Assembly (NCBI GenBank): GCA_007131945.1
Contig: SLPP01000303.1
Coordinates: forward strand, 1 to 29,763
Direction of reading: 5' to 3'
From: Paracoccaceae bacterium
Lineage (GTDB): Bacteria > Pseudomonadota > Alphaproteobacteria > Rhodobacterales > Rhodobacteraceae
Length of the DNA stretch: 29,763 nt
The notes under the pieces: generated by a model
Databases searched by the model: none
Told to the model about the DNA's origin: nothing
What the model saw: only the letters and a program-made list of their open reading frames with translations
Position numbers and translations under genes: made by a program
Shown here: positions 1-8,302 of the stretch, one piece after another
How positions within the stretch are numbered: the first letter of the stretch is position 1
Layout of the letters: every line of letters begins with the position of its first letter

Positions 1-2
1 CC

Positions 3-1025
3 GCACCGGCCTGGCGGCGCGCCGCCTTCTGGCGCGGCCAGCGCGTCTGGCTCGCCTCGGCCGCGATCCTGGCCGCGGTCCTCGCCTTCGATCCGGCGCA
101 GGCCGGCGCCTCGGTCCGGTTCGTGCTGGCGGCGCTCGTTGGGATCGCGCCCTTCCTGGCCCTGTCGGTCCTGATGGCCGGCTGGGCGGGCGCGACCGGT
201 GCCGACGGGCTGATCGCGCGCGCCTTCACCGGCGCCCCGGCGGCGATGATCGCGATGGGGGCGCTCGCCGGGGCGCTTTCGCCCTTCTGCTCCTGCGGTG
301 TGATCCCGCTCATCGCGGCGCTGCTGGCGATCGGCGTGCCGCTCGCCCCGGTCATGGCCTTCTGGCTCGCCTCGCCGCTGATGGACCCGTCGATGTTCGT
401 CCTGACCGCCGGCGTGCTGGGCGTGGAATTCGCGCTGGCCAAGACCCTGGCCGCCATCGCGCTGGGGGTTACCGGCGGCTGGGTCGTGCATCTGGCGATG
501 GGGGCGGGGGCGCTGGCCGATCCGCTGCGGCCGGGGATCGGCGACGGCGGCTGCGGCGGCGCCCGCATCCGCGCGCCGCGCCCGGTCCGCTGGCGGTTCT
601 GGCTTGAGCCCGCGCGCGTGCAGAAGTTCCGCACCGAGGCGGCGTCGATCGCGCTCTTCCTCGCCAGGTGGCTGACGCTGGCCTTCCTGCTGGAGAGCCT
701 GATGCTGGCCTGGGTGCCGGCCGAGATGGTGACGGCGACGCTGGGCGGCACCGGGCTTGCACCGATTGCCACCGCGACGCTCGTCGGCGTGCCGGCCTAT
801 CTCAACGGCTATGCCGCGCTGCCGCTCATCGGCGGGCTGATCGGGCAGGGGATGGCCCCGGGGGCCGGCATGGCCTTCCTGATCGCCGGCGGCGTCACCT
901 CGATCCCCGCCGCGATCGCCGTCTGGGCGCTGGTCCGCCCGCCGGTCTTCGCGCTCTACCTCGCGCTGTCGCTGGCCGGGGCCTTCGCGGCGGGGCTGGC
1001 CTTCCAGTTCTGGACGCTGCTCTGA
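3..1025 (+). CDS. COG0701/PF03773-type permease, 5' end outside the window
   Basis: The reading frame is open to the window edge, so the true start lies upstream; the GTG at 123 is only an internal candidate. The visible 340 residues are almost entirely hydrophobic helices rich in Ala, Gly and Leu, as in the YraQ/ArsP-like permease family (UPF0718). The best signature is the conserved Cys-Ser-Cys-Gly-Val-Ile-Pro stretch encoded near position 290, followed by a Ser-Pro-Leu-Met-Asp-Pro helix; a second half-repeat with a Gly-Tyr-Ala-Ala-Leu-Pro-Leu segment follows near 810. A cytoplasmic Arg-rich loop lies at about 540-650. Some members export organoarsenicals, but most have no known substrate, so I assign only the family. 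It ends about 110 bp before parE on the same strand. Confidence 0.8.
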   Translation, partial: APAWRRAAFWRGQRVWLASAAILAAVLAFDPAQAGASVRFVLAALVGIAPFLALSVLMAGWAGATGADGLIARAFTGAPAAMIAMGALAGALSPFCSCGVIPLIAALLAIGVPLAPVMAFWLASPLMDPSMFVLTAGVLGVEFALAKTLAAIALGVTGGWVVHLAMGAGALADPLRPGIGDGGCGGARIRAPRPVRWRFWLEPARVQKFRTEAASIALFLARWLTLAFLLESLMLAWVPAEMVTATLGGTGLAPIATATLVGVPAYLNGYAALPLIGGLIGQGMAPGAGMAFLIAGGVTSIPAAIAVWALVRPPVFALYLALSLAGAFAAGLAFQFWTLL

Positions 1026-1134
1026 CGCTTCCGGGGTACACATCTTGAGGTTGTGCACCCCCAAGTCTTGCGCCGCGCCCGCGTCGGTGGTCTACTGCTG
1101 GACCAATCCAGAACAGACGACTCGAGCAGCACCC

Positions 1135-3105
1135 ATGTCCTCAGTGCAACCCATGCCCGACCTCCTCGCCGGCGCGACCGACAGCTACGACGCCCATTCC
1201 ATCGAGGTGCTCGAAGGGCTGGAACCGGTGCGCAAGCGGCCGGGCATGTATATCGGCGGCACCGACGAGCGCGCGCTGCACCACCTCGTGGCCGAGATCC
1301 TCGACAACGCGATGGACGAGGCGGTGGCCGGGCACGCCAGCCGGATCGAGGTCGAGCTGCACGAGGACCATTCGGTGACGATCCGCGACAACGGCCGCGG
1401 CATCCCGGTCGATCCGCACCCGAAATTCCCGAAGAAATCCGCGCTCGAGGTGATCCTCTGCACCCTGCACGCGGGCGGCAAGTTCTCGGGCAAGGCCTAC
1501 CAGACCTCGGGCGGGCTGCACGGGGTCGGCGCCTCGGTGGTCAACGCGCTTTCCGATCACATGCGGGTCGAGGTGGCGCGCAACCGCGAGCTTCACGTGC
1601 AGGAATTCTCGCGCGGCAAGCCCCTGGGACCGGTCTCGAGGGTCGGTCCCGCGCCGAACCGCCGGGGCACCACCGTGACCTTCCATGCCGACGAGGAGAT
1701 CTTCGGCCACCACCGTTTCAAGCCGCACCGGCTCTTTCGCATGGCGCGGTCGAAGGCCTATCTCTTCTCGGGTGTCGAGATCCGCTGGAAATCGGCCCTG
1801 CCCGATGGCGACACGCCGGCCGACGCGACCTTCCACTTTCCCGGCGGGCTGGCCGACTACCTGAAGGAGCAGCTGGGCGACGACCGGACCTATGCCGAGA
1901 AGCCGTTCGCGGGCCGCGTCGGCTTTCAGGAGAAGTTCGGCGTTCCGGGCCAGGTCGAATGGGCGATCAACTGGACGCCGGCGCGCGACGGCTTCGTGCA
2001 GTCCTATTGCAACACCGTGCCGACGCCCGAGGGCGGCACGCACGAGGCGGGCTTCTGGGCGGCGATCCTGAAGGGCATCCGCGCGCATGGCGAACGGGCC
2101 AGCAACCGCAAGGCCGCGCAGATCACGCGCGAGGATCTCGGGGCAGGGGGCTGCGCGCTGGTCTCCTGCTTCATCCGCGAGCCCGAATTCGTCGGCCAGA
2201 CCAAGGATCGCCTCGCCACCGCCGAGGCCGCGCGGCTAATCGAAGGGGCGGTGCGCGACCATTTCGACAACTGGCTGGCGGCCGACCCGAAATCGGCGGG
2301 CGCGATCCTCGACTATCTCGTGCTGCGCGCCGAGGAACGCCTGCGCCGGCGGGCGGAGAAGGAGACGCAGCGCAAGTCGGCGACCAAGAAGCTGCGGCTG
2401 CCCGGCAAGCTGGTGGACTGTTCGGCCACGGGGCGCGAGGGGACCGAGCTTTTCATCGTCGAGGGCGATTCGGCCGGCGGTTCGGCGAAGATGGCGCGCG
2501 ACCGGCAAACGCAGGCGCTGCTGCCGCTCAGGGGCAAGATCCTGAACGTGCTCGGTGCGGCTTCGGGCAAGATGGGGCAGAACGCCGAGATCGGCGACCT
2601 CTGCCAGGCGCTCGGTACCGGCATGGGCACGAAGTTCCGCCTCGACGATCTGCGCTACGAGAAGATCATCATCATGACCGACGCGGACGTGGACGGCGCG
2701 CATATCGCCGCGCTCCTGATGACCTTCTTCTTCACCCAGATGCGCCCGCTGATCGATCACGGCCATCTCTACCTCGCCTGCCCGCCGCTTTTCCGCCTCA
2801 CCCAGGGGGCGCGGCGCGTCTACGCGCTGGATGAGGCGGAAAAGGAAGAATGGCTCGCAAGGGGTCTGGGGGGAAAGGGAAAAGTCGAGGTGAGCAGGTT
2901 CAAGGGGCTGGGCGAGATGGACGCCAAGGACCTGAAGGAAACGACGATGAACCCGGCCACCCGCAAGCTCATCCGCGTCGCCATCGACGAGGACGAGCCC
3001 GGCGAGACCGGCGACCTGGTCGAGCGCCTGATGGGCAAGCGGCCCGAACTGCGCTTCCAGTACATCCAGGAGAACGCCCGCTTCGTCGAGGATGTGGATG
3101 TCTGA
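1135..3105 (+). CDS. parE: DNA topoisomerase IV subunit B (ParE)
   Basis: ATPase subunit of topoisomerase IV, which with ParC decatenates daughter chromosomes. At 656 residues it matches ParE rather than the roughly 800-residue GyrB. The GHKL ATPase domain begins with Val-Arg-Lys-Arg-Pro-Gly-Met-Tyr-Ile-Gly (about 32-41) and has the catalytic Glu and Mg-binding Asn in Glu-Ile-Leu-Asp-Asn (54-58), then Asp-Asn-Gly-Arg-Gly-Ile-Pro. The TOPRIM domain has Glu-Gly-Asp-Ser-Ala-Gly-Gly-Ser-Ala-Lys near 2460, with Met-Ala-Arg-Asp following it, as in ParE, and the Asp-Ala-Asp-Val-Asp-Gly metal site near 2680. The frame extends upstream to a TTG at 1045, but that leader resembles no ParE sequence. I chose ATG 1135, and ATG 1153 is the alternative. 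Neither has a good ribosome binding site. Confidence 0.93.
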   Translation: MSSVQPMPDLLAGATDSYDAHSIEVLEGLEPVRKRPGMYIGGTDERALHHLVAEILDNAMDEAVAGHASRIEVELHEDHSVTIRDNGRGIPVDPHPKFPKKSALEVILCTLHAGGKFSGKAYQTSGGLHGVGASVVNALSDHMRVEVARNRELHVQEFSRGKPLGPVSRVGPAPNRRGTTVTFHADEEIFGHHRFKPHRLFRMARSKAYLFSGVEIRWKSALPDGDTPADATFHFPGGLADYLKEQLGDDRTYAEKPFAGRVGFQEKFGVPGQVEWAINWTPARDGFVQSYCNTVPTPEGGTHEAGFWAAILKGIRAHGERASNRKAAQITREDLGAGGCALVSCFIREPEFVGQTKDRLATAEAARLIEGAVRDHFDNWLAADPKSAGAILDYLVLRAEERLRRRAEKETQRKSATKKLRLPGKLVDCSATGREGTELFIVEGDSAGGSAKMARDRQTQALLPLRGKILNVLGAASGKMGQNAEIGDLCQALGTGMGTKFRLDDLRYEKIIIMTDADVDGAHIAALLMTFFFTQMRPLIDHGHLYLACPPLFRLTQGARRVYALDEAEKEEWLARGLGGKGKVEVSRFKGLGEMDAKDLKETTMNPATRKLIRVAIDEDEPGETGDLVERLMGKRPELRFQYIQENARFVEDVDV

Positions 3106-3107
3106 CG

Positions 3108-3124
3108 GCCCGGCCGGGCGTTTT
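3108..3124 (+). terminator. possible weak terminator after parE
   Basis: A 4-bp GCCC/GGGC stem with a GGCC loop, followed after one G by four T, starts 3 bp after the parE stop. The stem is short, so termination here is only plausible. The rest of the gap to 3269 holds a T-run near 3178-3183 and an isolated TTAA at 3157 but no gene. Confidence 0.3.
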
Positions 3125-3269
3125 CGGCAGAGCCTCGAACGGCAGTAAAGATCCGGTTAACAAGATTTCCAATGTTGTTTTTTATCAGTAGCTTGCCTTC
3201 TGGTCCGCGCGTGGACCCTTGGCCGGATCACCGACAAGTTGGTCTCGTCCCGGTCGCCTGATACCGGGA

Positions 3270-4559
3270 TCAGCCGGTCGCCTCGGGACCGTCGTATTCG
3301 AAGACCGCGATCGAGATGTCGTCGGGGAAATCCTCGACGCCCGACCAGCGCGAGAGGTGGTCGAGAACCCCCTCCAGCAGGTCGGCGCCGCGGAGATCGG
3401 CCAGATGCGCGAGGATCTCGCTCAGCCCCTCGTGGCCCAGTTCCACGCCCTGCCGGTCGGGGCATTCGGTTATCCCGTCCGACAGCAGGATCAGCCGCTC
3501 GCCCGCCCGCAGCCGGGTCTCGAAGCCCGCATAGCCGGCGCCATCGAGCAGCCCGACCGGCAGCCCGCCCTTGCCGAGAAAGCTGAGCCCGCCATCGACA
3601 TGCTGCACCACCGGGTGCGGATGCCCCGCCTGCACCATCCGCACGCGACCCGTGCGCTGGTCGATCTCGGCATAGGCGAGGGTGAGGTAACGCTCGGTCT
3701 CGATCTCGGAGAGGACGAGCGCGTTCATCGCCGCGGCGATCGCCGCCGGGCAGCGCCCGACCGGGCCCCGCGGTCCGGGTTCGATGGCGATGTTGTGCTC
3801 GGCCGAGGCGCCGGAGAGAAGCCCCGCCACCCGCGCCGTCATCAGCGCCGAGGCGACGCCATGGCCCGAAACGTCGAAGGAATAGAGCCCGAGCAGATCG
3901 CCGTTGATCGCGAAACAACCGACCATGTCGCCGCCGACATGGCCGCTGGGGCGCAGGAGCATGCTGGCGAGCCCGCGATCGAACCGGCGCTGCCGCTCGC
4001 GCAGCAGCGAGAGCTGCAGCGCCCGCGCCTCGGTCAGGTCGCGGTCGAGCGAGTCGTAGAGCGTGCGCAGCTGCACCAGCGTGTCGGTGAGAAGCTGGTT
4101 GTTCGCGCGCAGCTCGCGCTCCATCGCCAGCACCCGCTCGCCGGCGCTGATCCGCGCGCGCAACTCGCCGGTATCGACCGGCTTCGACAGGAAATCGTCG
4201 GCGCCGACCTCCAGCCCCTCGGCCACCGCCGCCTTGTCGGATTTCGAGGTCAGCAGGATGAAGTAGATGTAGCGCTCGGCCTCGATCCGGCGCAGGGCGC
4301 GGCAGAAATCGATGCCGTTCATCCCCGGCATCATCCAGTCCGACAGCACGAGGTCGATCTCGTGGCTCCGGCAGAGCGCCAGCGCCTCCTCGCCCGACGA
4401 GGCCTGGAGCACGTTGAGGCCCCAGCCCCGGATGCCGGTCACGATCAGGTGACGCTGGGCGCGCGAATCGTCGACCACAAGCACGTTGCGGATGGCTCTG
4501 GCCGAGCTCTCGAAATCCGCCGGTTCGATCTTGGATAGCGGCGCGGTCACCGGACTCAC
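3270..4559 (-). CDS. response-regulator receiver / PP2C (SpoIIE-type) serine phosphatase fusion, RbaY/RsbU-like
   Basis: A 429-residue cytoplasmic protein with an N-terminal receiver domain (about 24-140: acidic Asp30-Asp31, phospho-acceptor Asp74, Lys126). A probable coiled-coil linker (140-195) is followed by a PP2C/SpoIIE phosphatase domain (195-425). The phosphatase metal ligands are present: Gly-Gly-Asp at 211, Asp-Val-Ser-Gly-His-Gly at 229, Ser-Asp-Gly at 361 and Asp-Asp at 413-414. It therefore looks catalytically intact. This layout is that of RsbU-type phosphatases, which dephosphorylate a STAS anti-anti-factor in partner switching; RbaY in Rhodobacter capsulatus has the same architecture. 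No STAS or kinase partner gene lies in the window. The start is GTG 4559 with a GAGG 8-12 bases upstream. It is divergent from an Hpt gene, which could supply phosphate to the receiver. Confidence 0.85.
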   Translation of the reverse strand: MSPVTAPLSKIEPADFESSARAIRNVLVVDDSRAQRHLIVTGIRGWGLNVLQASSGEEALALCRSHEIDLVLSDWMMPGMNGIDFCRALRRIEAERYIYFILLTSKSDKAAVAEGLEVGADDFLSKPVDTGELRARISAGERVLAMERELRANNQLLTDTLVQLRTLYDSLDRDLTEARALQLSLLRERQRRFDRGLASMLLRPSGHVGGDMVGCFAINGDLLGLYSFDVSGHGVASALMTARVAGLLSGASAEHNIAIEPGPRGPVGRCPAAIAAAMNALVLSEIETERYLTLAYAEIDQRTGRVRMVQAGHPHPVVQHVDGGLSFLGKGGLPVGLLDGAGYAGFETRLRAGERLILLSDGITECPDRQGVELGHEGLSEILAHLADLRGADLLEGVLDHLSRWSGVEDFPDDISIAVFEYDGPEATG

Positions 4560-4596
4560 CTGTTCTGTCCCTCACGTTTTGTCTGTGGATGTGGCG

Positions 4597-4611
4597 TTAA
4601 CAACTGCTGAA
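4597..4611. promoter_or_regulatory. CtrA-like box (one mismatch) between the phosphatase and Hpt genes
   Basis: TTAA, seven bases, then TGAA, against the CtrA consensus TTAA-N7-TTAA. It sits 38 bp upstream of the phosphatase start and 88 bp upstream of the Hpt start, within an unusually AT-rich stretch (about 4575-4660) containing a run of seven T. It could serve either divergent promoter. No binding is proven. Confidence 0.4.
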
Positions 4612-4698
4612 CCTGAAAATTGTATTTGCTTTCATTGTTCTGGTTTTTTTCGCTCGGGGGTTGTATCGTTCCCCGTCGCCAGGTTTCGGAGGGCCGCG

Positions 4699-5025
4699 AT
4701 GATCAACTGGTCGCATGTGGACGATCTGAAGGCCGAGATGGCCGAGGCATTCGACGAGGTCGTCGACATGTTCCTCGAGGAATCCGGCGAGGTCATCGCC
4801 CGGCTGGAGGCCTCGCCCGAACCCGCGCGTTACCAGTCCGATCTGCATTTCCTGAAGGGTGCGGCGCTGAACCTGGGGTTCGAGCGCTTTGCCGAGCTTT
4901 GTGCCGAGGGCGAGGCGACGGCGGCGGCCGGACGGCCCGAGGGCGTGGCGATCCGAGACATCATCGACACTTACCGCGATTCGGTGCTCGAGCTGAAAAA
5001 GGGGCTGGCGACGCGCGCGGCCTGA
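4699..5025 (+). CDS. Hpt (histidine phosphotransfer) domain protein
   Basis: A stand-alone 108-residue Hpt protein. The phosphorylatable histidine is His50 in the motif His-Phe-Leu-Lys-Gly-Ala-Ala-Leu-Asn-Leu-Gly, close to the family pattern HxLKGxAxxxG. Flanking helices rich in Glu, Ala and Leu fit a four-helix bundle with no other domain. Such proteins accept phosphate from a hybrid kinase receiver and pass it to another receiver. It is not ChpT, which is larger and has a degenerate ATPase-like fold. The ATG at 4699 has a good GGAGG 7 bp upstream; an in-frame extension back to 4486 would overlap the divergent phosphatase gene and is unlikely. The neighbour carries an N-terminal receiver, the natural candidate partner, though that pairing is inferred. 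Confidence 0.88.
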   Translation: MINWSHVDDLKAEMAEAFDEVVDMFLEESGEVIARLEASPEPARYQSDLHFLKGAALNLGFERFAELCAEGEATAAAGRPEGVAIRDIIDTYRDSVLELKKGLATRAA

Positions 5026-5035
5026 CCCCGCCGGC

Positions 5036-6283
5036 TCAGACGAGGAAACCGGCAAGCGTCTCGTCGAGCGTGATGTCGCGGTAGGTGAAGCCCGACGCAT
5101 CCATTCGCGCGAATAGGCGGGCGAAGTTCGCCGCCTCCGAGGTCTCGATCCCGATCAGCACGGTACCGAAGTTGCGCGCCGACTTCTTCAGGTATTCGAA
5201 GCGGGCGATGTCGTCGTCGGGGCCGAGGATCTCGAGGAAATCGCGCAGCGCGCCCGGGCGCTGCGGCAACCGCAGGATGAAATACTTCTTCATGCCCGAG
5301 TAGCGCATCGCGCGTTCCTTGACCTCGGGAAGTCGTTCAAAGTCGAAGTTTCCACCCGAAGTGACGCAGACGACGCATCTACCGCGAATCACCTCGGCCA
5401 GATCGGGCAGCGCATCGACGGCGAGCGCGCCGGCCGGTTCGAGCACGATACCCTCGACGTTGAGCATCTCGAGCATGGTCACGCAGATCCGGTCCTCGGG
5501 CGCGCCGATCAGCTCGCCCGGGTCGATATCGGCGAGATGCGCGAAGGTCTGCGTGCCGATGCGGGCGACCGCCGCGCCGTCGACGAAGCTGTCGACGGCG
5601 GGCAGCGTGACCGGCGCGCCCGCCGCCAGCGCCGCGGCGAGGCTCGCGCCGCCTGCCGGCTCGACATAGCGCAAGGCGGCGGGGTCGGGCTGCGTGCGCA
5701 GGAAACGCCGGACGCCCGAGGCGAGCCCGCCGCCGCCAACCGGCAGCACCACCATGTCGGGCATCCGGCCGAGCTGCTCGAGGATCTCGACACCGACGCT
5801 TGCCTGTCCCTCGATCACGTCGGCATCGTCGAAGGGCGACAGGAAATGCCCGCCGGTCTCGGCGCAGTAGTCCTGCGCGGCGGCGAGCGCGCGGTCGAAA
5901 TAGTCGCCGGTCAGCCGGATCTCGACCGCGTCGCCGCCGAAGGTCCGGGTCTTGAGGATCTTCTGCTGCGGGGTGGTGACGGGCATGAAGATCACGCCAT
6001 GCACGCCGAAATGCCGGCAGGCATAGGCGACGCCCTGGGCGTGGTTGCCGGCGCTGGCGCAGACGAAGATGCGCTGTGCGGGGCGCGCGGCGAGGACCTT
6101 GCGCATCGCGGTGTAGGCGCCGCGCAGCTTGTACGAGCGCACCGGCGTAAGGTCCTCGCGCTTGAGCCAGATCTCGGCGCCGTAGCGCTGGCTGAGATGG
6201 TCGTTGCGCTGCAGGGGCGTCGGCTCGAAGAGCGTGCGCAGGGCGTCGGTCGCGTGGCGGGCGGCGGAGGCGAAATCGTTCAT
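5036..6283 (-). CDS. ilvA: threonine ammonia-lyase (threonine dehydratase)
   Basis: PLP enzyme deaminating L-threonine to 2-oxobutanoate, the first committed step to isoleucine. The PLP lysine is Lys52 in Ser-Tyr-Lys-Leu-Arg-Gly-Ala; the phosphate-binding Gly-rich loop (Gly-Gly-Gly-Gly-Leu) is encoded near 5735. After the catalytic domain comes one ACT-like regulatory domain (from about residue 334, starting Phe-Ile-Leu-Arg-Leu-Pro-Gln-Arg-Pro-Gly-Ala). This single-ACT form of 415 residues is shorter than the roughly 514-residue two-ACT E. coli IlvA. The C-terminal domain points to isoleucine feedback control and argues for a biosynthetic enzyme rather than catabolic TdcB. It is convergent with the Hpt gene, with 10 bp between the stops. 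Confidence 0.93.
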   Translation of the reverse strand: MNDFASAARHATDALRTLFEPTPLQRNDHLSQRYGAEIWLKREDLTPVRSYKLRGAYTAMRKVLAARPAQRIFVCASAGNHAQGVAYACRHFGVHGVIFMPVTTPQQKILKTRTFGGDAVEIRLTGDYFDRALAAAQDYCAETGGHFLSPFDDADVIEGQASVGVEILEQLGRMPDMVVLPVGGGGLASGVRRFLRTQPDPAALRYVEPAGGASLAAALAAGAPVTLPAVDSFVDGAAVARIGTQTFAHLADIDPGELIGAPEDRICVTMLEMLNVEGIVLEPAGALAVDALPDLAEVIRGRCVVCVTSGGNFDFERLPEVKERAMRYSGMKKYFILRLPQRPGALRDFLEILGPDDDIARFEYLKKSARNFGTVLIGIETSEAANFARLFARMDASGFTYRDITLDETLAGFLV

Positions 6284-6334
6284 GCGCCCATCTAGGCGCG
6301 AATTCGGCGCGGGGAAACCGCTTTCTCGGCGATT

Positions 6335-6946
6335 TCAGCCGGGCTTGCGCAGGTAGACGTAATAGGCGCCGCTGCCGCCGTGCCGGTGATGCGCCTCGCG
6401 CACTTCGAGGACGACCGGGGCGAGCGGGCCGGCGCGCAGCCAGCGCGGCACCTCGACCTTCAGCGCGCCGGGGCGGCGGGGGATGGGGCCGAGGTCGTCG
6501 GCCGGGCGGGTGCGCCCCTTGCCGGTGATGACCAGCACCAGGCGCAAGCCGCGGGCTCGCGCCGATCGCACGAAGCCGGCCAGCGCCGGCTGCGCCTCGG
6601 CCAGCGTCATCCCGTGCAGGTCGATCCGCGCCTCGGGTTCGAGCTTGCCGCGTATCATCCGCGCATGCTGGCGCCGGTCCATCCGCACCGGTGCCCCGGC
6701 AAGCTCGGCGCCGACCGGCGGGACCAGATCCAGCGACAGGCGCGGCATCGCTGGCGTGGGCGCGGGAAACGCGGTCGAGGCGCGCACACCATCCGCAATC
6801 GGCGCGCGCGGCGGCGGCGCGCCGGGATCGGCGACGGGGCCGCGTTGGTCCGTGACGAAGGGGTTGGGGGCGGGTTGCAGGCGGCGGGTGGAGCGGGCGA
6901 CGCGCTGCCAGATCTCGCGGTCCTCGTCGCTCAGCCGGCGCGGCAT
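6335..6946 (-). CDS. Smr-domain (MutS2 C-terminal-like) putative nuclease
   Basis: A 203-residue protein whose C-terminal half is an Smr domain: Asp-Leu-His-Gly at 109-112, Thr-Gly-Lys-Gly at 141-144 and a terminal His-Gly-Gly-Ser-Gly-Ala-Tyr-Tyr-Val. Smr domains act as nicking DNA or RNA endonucleases in several proteins. The N-terminal 100 residues are Pro/Ala/Arg-rich and probably unstructured, except for a short basic helix at the start. I chose ATG 6946, with GAAGGGGG upstream, over the longer frame reaching 7009, which would overlap timA. It lies 43 bp downstream of timA on the same strand and is probably cotranscribed with it. The substrate is unknown. Confidence 0.85.
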   Translation of the reverse strand: MPRRLSDEDREIWQRVARSTRRLQPAPNPFVTDQRGPVADPGAPPPRAPIADGVRASTAFPAPTPAMPRLSLDLVPPVGAELAGAPVRMDRRQHARMIRGKLEPEARIDLHGMTLAEAQPALAGFVRSARARGLRLVLVITGKGRTRPADDLGPIPRRPGALKVEVPRWLRAGPLAPVVLEVREAHHRHGGSGAYYVYLRKPG

Positions 6947-6989
6947 CGCAGCCCCCTTCGCGGATCCCGCGGCCCGGGTCGGACGTGGC

Positions 6990-7649
6990 TCAGCCGCCGG
7001 TGGCGACAAGCTTCCAGTTCGGGTTGTCCGACCCCATCACGCGGGCGAAGGTCCAGATGTCGCGCTGCTGCTTGATCGTCTTCGGATCACCCTCGACGAT
7101 CTCGCCCTCCTTGTTGCGCACGACCGAGGTCAGCTCGCCGACGAAACGGACGGTGATCTCGGCCTCGCCGCTGTCGGTATCGAACGTGGCGTCGGACAGC
7201 TCCACCTCGCGCACGCCGACGAAACTGGCCTCGACCTTCAGCCCCTCGCGCTCGCGCAGCTGCACCACCTCGTCGAAGCTCTCGAAGACGTCGCGCGACA
7301 GGAACGGCACCAGTTCGTCCATGTTGCCCTGCTCGAAACCCATCAGGATCATCTCGTAGGCGCCCCGCGCGCCCTGCAGGAACTCGGTGACGTTGAAGTC
7401 GGGTTCGATCCGCTTCATCTCCGTCAGCGCCTTGGCCTGGGGCGACCCCGCGGGAACGTGATCGGTGATGTCGTCGTCCGCCCCGCCCTCGATGACATCG
7501 AAGCTGCGCCGGTTCTGCGGCTTCGCGCCCGGCAGTGCCTCGGGCGGCCGCTCGTAGCCTTCGCGCGTGCCCAGGACACTCCGCAGCCGGAGGATCAGGA
7601 AAACGGCTATTCCGGCCAGAACGAGCAGTTGAATCACGGCAGAGTCCAT
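6990..7649 (-). CDS. timA: Tim44-like (TimA family) membrane-anchored protein
   Basis: A 219-residue protein with one N-terminal membrane segment (about 5-23, after Met-Asp-Ser-Ala-Val), a flexible acidic/basic linker to about residue 70, and a C-terminal Tim44-like domain (PF04280; about 75-215). In this family the domain resembles the membrane-binding part of mitochondrial Tim44. Alphaproteobacterial TimA is thought to be an inner-membrane adaptor, but its role is not settled. I chose ATG 7649 because the membrane segment follows directly. The longer frame to 7937 would overlap fxsA. It is divergent from fxsA, with a 100-bp shared upstream region. Confidence 0.85.
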   Translation of the reverse strand: MDSAVIQLLVLAGIAVFLILRLRSVLGTREGYERPPEALPGAKPQNRRSFDVIEGGADDDITDHVPAGSPQAKALTEMKRIEPDFNVTEFLQGARGAYEMILMGFEQGNMDELVPFLSRDVFESFDEVVQLREREGLKVEASFVGVREVELSDATFDTDSGEAEITVRFVGELTSVVRNKEGEIVEGDPKTIKQQRDIWTFARVMGSDNPNWKLVATGG

Positions 7650-7749
7650 TGTGTCCTCGAAGGGGTCGCAGCGAGTTGCACGCGTTGCTGTGCTATGTAA
7701 GGTGCCGGGGGCCCCGAGTCCACCACAAGCGCCCGGGAGGAGCGCCCAG

Positions 7750-8244
7750 ATGCCGCTGGTGCTGATCTTTCTGATCCTGCCGCTCGTCGAGATCGCGCTC
7801 TTCATCGTGATCGGCGGGCGGATCGGGCTTTGGCCGACGCTGGCGCTGATCGTGCTCGGCGGGCTTGTCGGCGTGCTGATCCTGCGTTCGCACCAGGCGC
7901 GGGCGGCGCAGGTCATGGAACGGGGGTTGAGCGGCATCTCGCCGGGGACGTTCCTCGCGCAGGGAGCGTTTCACGTTCTCGCCGGCCTGCTCCTGATCCT
8001 GCCCGGCTTCCTGACCGATGCGGTCGGTCTGGTGCTGCTGGTCCCGCCGGTGCAGCATGCGATCCTGCGCTGGCTGCGCGCGCGCGTCGAGATGCGCGAG
8101 GTGCATCTGCGCACCCGGCGCGAGGCCGGCGAGATCATCGAGGGCGAGTACGAGGCGCATGACGCGCCGCAGCCCGGGCGGCGGCCCGAACGGCCGCCCG
8201 AAAGGCGGCCGGAGCGGCAGATCGACGATCACCGCGACCATTGA
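7750..8244 (+). CDS. fxsA: FxsA family inner-membrane protein
   Basis: A 164-residue polytopic protein with an N-terminal pair of hydrophobic helices (about 2-20 and 25-45) and another pair around residues 72-104 containing Leu-Pro-Gly-Phe-Leu-Thr-Asp, the FxsA family hallmark. The C-terminal tail (about 120-164) is hydrophilic, with Arg-Pro-Glu-Arg repeats. E. coli FxsA affects exclusion of phage T7 by the F plasmid, but its normal function is unknown. ATG 7750 has GGGAGGAG just upstream. It is followed 58 bp later by secB on the same strand. Confidence 0.88.
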   Translation: MPLVLIFLILPLVEIALFIVIGGRIGLWPTLALIVLGGLVGVLILRSHQARAAQVMERGLSGISPGTFLAQGAFHVLAGLLLILPGFLTDAVGLVLLVPPVQHAILRWLRARVEMREVHLRTRREAGEIIEGEYEAHDAPQPGRRPERPPERRPERQIDDHRDH

Positions 8245-8302
8245 GGCGCCCGGCCTGACCTGCTAGAGACACGCCGACGCGACATATTGGCAGGAGAGCT
8301 AC

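Noticed and set aside
1068..1096. TTGCGC-N17-TCTACT promoter-like pair before parE
   Set aside because: It matches the consensus at only three and four of six positions, which is expected by chance in a window of this size.
1045..1134. In-frame TTG extension of parE adding 30 residues
   Set aside because: The leader (Cys-rich, no ParE homology) has no ribosome binding site and no family support; ATG 1135 gives a normal ParE.
3219..4538. 439-codon plus-strand frame opposite the PP2C gene
   Set aside because: Shadow frame; the minus strand encodes clear receiver and PP2C motifs in the same interval.
8241..8269. TTGAGG-N17-TAGAGA promoter-like pair before secB
   Set aside because: Partly overlaps the fxsA stop and the -10 match is poor; secB could as easily be read from the fxsA transcript.
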